From Alphaproteobacteria bacterium (GTDB lineage: Bacteria > Pseudomonadota > Alphaproteobacteria > Rhizobiales > Xanthobacteraceae), in the NCBI GenBank assembly GCA_016869215.1, contig VGEP01000013.1, positions 1-64,000 of the forward strand: 64,000 nucleotides of DNA, written 5' to 3'. The position numbers were made by a program, and so were the translations under genes. Under the pieces are notes generated by a model. The model made no database searches, had not been told where the DNA came from, and worked only from the letters and a program-made list of their open reading frames with translations. Position 1 is the first letter of the stretch; the number at the start of each line of letters is the position of its first letter. Below are positions 61,988-64,000 of the stretch, in pieces.

Positions 61988-62770
61988 TCACCCTTCGCGC
62001 GTCACCGCGCTCTCGTGCCAGCGCCGCAGCGCGAGATGCGTCAGCCACGACAACAGGGCAAAGATCGCGATGCCGGCGACCGACAGCAGCAGCAGTGCCG
62101 CGAACATCCGCGGGATGTTGAGGCGATAGCCCGATTCGGCGATGCGATAGGCAAGACCGGACCCGGCGCCGGCCGAGCCGGCCGCGATTTCAGCGACCAC
62201 CGCGCCGATCAGCGCAAGCCCGCCCGCGATCTTCAGGCCCCCCAGCATGTAAGGTAGCGCCGCGGGCAACTTCAGCTCCCACAGCACCTGCCAGCGCGAG
62301 GCGCCGTAGAGGCGAAACAGATCGGCGAGGTTGTGGTCGACCGAGTTCAGGCCCAGCGTCGTGTTAGCCAGCACCGGGAAGAACGCAACGATCCAGGCGC
62401 AGGTCAGTACCGCTGCCGGCTGCGGCAGATAGATCAGCAGCAGCGGCGCGATCGCCACCACCGGCGTCACCTGCAGGATGACGGCGTAAGGGTAAAGCGA
62501 ATGCTCGATCAGCCGGGACTGGTTGAACAGCAGTGCAAGCCCGATACCGCCGGCGGCGGCGAGCATGAGCGCTGCGAAGGTGATTTCGAGCGTCGTCAGC
62601 AGCGACGACCATAGGATCGGCCAGTCCGCGACGAGCGTCGAAAGGACGAGCCCGGGCCCCGGCAGGATGTAGGGCGGCAACCCGTTCACCCGCACGACGA
62701 GGTCCCAAGCCAGAACGGCGAGCGCCAGCACCGCGAGCGGCAAGACCAGGCGTCGGGCGTGCTCGTTCAT
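61988..62770 (-). CDS. ABC transporter permease (TauC/SsuC type)
   Basis: 260 aa with six helices and the EAA loop LYGASRWQVLWELKLPAALP that contacts the ATPase. It belongs to the nitrate/sulfonate/taurine/thiamine-precursor permease family. The start ATG overlaps the ATPase gene stop by 4 bases (ATGA). Confidence 0.9.
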   Translation of the reverse strand: MNEHARRLVLPLAVLALAVLAWDLVVRVNGLPPYILPGPGLVLSTLVADWPILWSSLLTTLEITFAALMLAAAGGIGLALLFNQSRLIEHSLYPYAVILQVTPVVAIAPLLLIYLPQPAAVLTCAWIVAFFPVLANTTLGLNSVDHNLADLFRLYGASRWQVLWELKLPAALPYMLGGLKIAGGLALIGAVVAEIAAGSAGAGSGLAYRIAESGYRLNIPRMFAALLLLSVAGIAIFALLSWLTHLALRRWHESAVTREG

Positions 62771-63546
62771 GCCGGCGTCCTTTCGCCGGCCATCGCAATC
62801 GCCAGCGCCTCAGATGCGCGCCGGCAGACCGCGGCGTAGTCCGCCGAGGTGCGGAACTGCGTATCGCGGACGGGCGTGTCGACCGCAAGCTCGCTTGCGA
62901 TCCGCCCCGGCCGCGGCGACATCACCACGATGCGCTCGGAGAGATAGACCGACTCAAACACCGAATGCGTGACGAACACCACTGTCATGCGCAACTCGCG
63001 CCAGAGGGCCAGCAGGTCGTCGTTGAGCTTGAAGCGCGTGATCTCGTCGAGCGCCGCGAACGGCTCGTCCATCAGCAGCACGCGCGGCTGCGTGACCAGC
63101 GCGCGCGCAATCGACACGCGCATCCGCATGCCGCCGGAGAGCTCGCGCGGATAGGCCTGGGCGAAGTCGGCAAGCCCGACGCGCGCGAGCGTCGCTTCGA
63201 TGCGCGGCGCGGCGGCGGCCCGGTCCTCGCCCGCGAGCTTGAGCGGCAGGAATACGTTTGCGAATACCGTCGCCCAGGGCATCAGCGTCGGCTCCTGGAA
63301 CACGAAGCCGACGTCGCGGGGCGCGTGGCTGACGCGCCACGCGACGTGGCCGCGACTCGGTTCGCTCAGGCCCGCGAGGATGCGAAGCGCCGTCGACTTG
63401 CCGCAGCCCGACGGCCCCAGCAGCGAGACGAACTCGCCGCCGCGCACGTCCAGATCGAGACCGTCAATCGCGACCGTGCCATTGCCGAACGTCTTGCCGA
63501 TGCCGCGCAGGGAAACGATGGGCGGCCCTGACGCGGATGACGCCAT
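62767..63546 (-). CDS. ABC transporter ATP-binding protein (TauB/SsuB type)
   Basis: 259 aa. Walker A GPSGCGKST, Q-loop FVFQEPTLMPW, signature LSGGMRMRVSIARAL, Walker B RVLLMDEPFAALDE and switch His in VFVTHSV are complete. It energises import by the permease encoded next. It starts 6 bases after the Bug-type receptor stop, so the three form an operon. Confidence 0.93.
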   Translation of the reverse strand: MASSASGPPIVSLRGIGKTFGNGTVAIDGLDLDVRGGEFVSLLGPSGCGKSTALRILAGLSEPSRGHVAWRVSHAPRDVGFVFQEPTLMPWATVFANVFLPLKLAGEDRAAAAPRIEATLARVGLADFAQAYPRELSGGMRMRVSIARALVTQPRVLLMDEPFAALDEITRFKLNDDLLALWRELRMTVVFVTHSVFESVYLSERIVVMSPRPGRIASELAVDTPVRDTQFRTSADYAAVCRRASEALAIAMAGERTPA

Positions 63547-63552
63547 CGCCCG

Positions 63553-64000
63553 CTACTTTCGCAGTCCAATCTCGGTATAGAACGCAAGCCAGCGTTTCAG
63601 TTCGGCGGCATGGTGGGCGGTGAACGCCTTCACGTCCTGGCTCGTGGGCTCGAAGCCGATGGCGCGGTGCTTGGCCTGGATATCGGGCCGCTTGCCGACC
63701 TCGATGATCGCTTCGCTGAGCTTCCGGCGGACGTTGTCCGGCAGGCCCGGTGGGCCGTAGATGCCGAGCCAGCCCGTGACCACGACGCCCGGAATGCCGG
63801 CCTCGGCGTAAGTCGGTACGTTCGGCAGCGTCGGCTGGCGGTACGGGCTCGACACCGCCAGACCCTTGATCGTTCCGGCCTTCACCTGCTCGACCACCAC
63901 CGGCGACACTTCGGTGATGAGCTGTATGTGTCCCGCGATCAGGTCGTTGAGCGCAAGATTGCCTCCGCGGTACGGCGCATGCACCATTTTCAAGCCGGTC
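63553..64000 (-). CDS. Bug-family solute receptor, C-terminal part (partial at window end)
   Basis: The frame is open to the window end and would continue beyond 64000. The visible part reads TGLKMVHAPYRGGNLALN, LITEVSPVVVEQVKAGTIKG and LPNVPTYAEAGIPGVVVTGW, which is the C-terminal half of a Bug/TctC-type receptor. The N-terminus with the leader is outside. It is unusual that it precedes ABC ATPase and permease genes rather than TctAB. Confidence 0.88.
   Translation of the reverse strand, partial: TGLKMVHAPYRGGNLALNDLIAGHIQLITEVSPVVVEQVKAGTIKGLAVSSPYRQPTLPNVPTYAEAGIPGVVVTGWLGIYGPPGLPDNVRRKLSEAIIEVGKRPDIQAKHRAIGFEPTSQDVKAFTAHHAAELKRWLAFYTEIGLRK

Overview
The window is GC-rich DNA from an alphaproteobacterium, most likely of the order Hyphomicrobiales (Rhizobiales) near Xanthobacteraceae/Nitrobacteraceae (Pseudolabrys-, Rhodopseudomonas- or Bradyrhizobium-like). 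The signs are a three-gene proton-translocating transhydrogenase (pntAA-pntAB-pntB) beside a COX4-like small protein, many Bug-type solute receptors, TauE/TctA/PQQ-type genes, and palindromic intergenic repeats of the kind common in that group. No rRNA, tRNA, CRISPR array, integrase or transposase was seen.

Layout. 1-12.4 kb holds housekeeping and envelope genes: a TPR lipoprotein, a DUF4118 membrane protein, an Asp/LpxO-type hydroxylase, an exported alpha/beta hydrolase, pntB/pntAB/pntAA, an ABC1 kinase, a large membrane patatin and a SIMPL-domain protein. 12.4-21.8 kb holds oligoendopeptidase F, an XRE regulator coupled to a small gene, a Ca/Na exchanger, an SLC13/NhaD-type permease with a universal stress protein, NikR with a His-rich tail, and a sigma-54 response regulator. 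21.9-25.9 kb is a peptidoglycan pair: an LdtD-like L,D-transpeptidase and a MepK/DUF882-like protein. 26-31 kb holds UbiD-type decarboxylase, VOC, ABC receptor, DUF1330 and Zn-alcohol dehydrogenase genes. 31-34.3 kb is a LysR gene divergent from three genes for exported proteins (flavodoxin, alpha/beta hydrolase, carboxymuconolactone-decarboxylase-like). 34.3-37.4 kb holds LVIVD-repeat, cytochrome b561, DsbA-like and cupin genes. 37.6-44.5 kb is a rightward catabolic and uptake cluster: cyclase, amidohydrolase, two Bug receptors, TctB, TctA and a CmcJ-like oxygenase.

44.5-49.8 kb (minus strand) is a PQQ module: pqqB(truncated)-C-D-E followed by a PQQ sugar dehydrogenase, a diheme cytochrome c and a RidA protein. 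At about 49.79-49.80 kb the 5' part of pqqB is missing and abuts a 5'-truncated methyltransferase on the other strand, which marks a rearrangement or assembly junction.

50.2-60.1 kb is the most notable region. A two-subunit molybdopterin enzyme carries the active-site pattern of pyrogallol transhydroxylase / anaerobic resorcinol hydroxylase. It lies downstream of genes for a 2-oxoacid-dehydrogenase-like E1alpha, E1beta and E2 and an aldehyde dehydrogenase. This combination resembles the anaerobic resorcinol (hydroxyhydroquinone/hydroxybenzoquinone) pathway known from Azoarcus/Thauera. The large subunit has an extra N-terminal hydrophobic segment plus an SCP2-like region. A low-GC three-gene cassette (2-TM protein, Cas2/SinR-like protein, 78-aa protein) is wedged into the operon right at the E1beta stop codon, and a nested palindromic element lies before E2.

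60.2-64 kb holds an EamA exporter, a TauE-type permease and an ABC permease/ATPase pair preceded by a Bug-type receptor that runs off the window.
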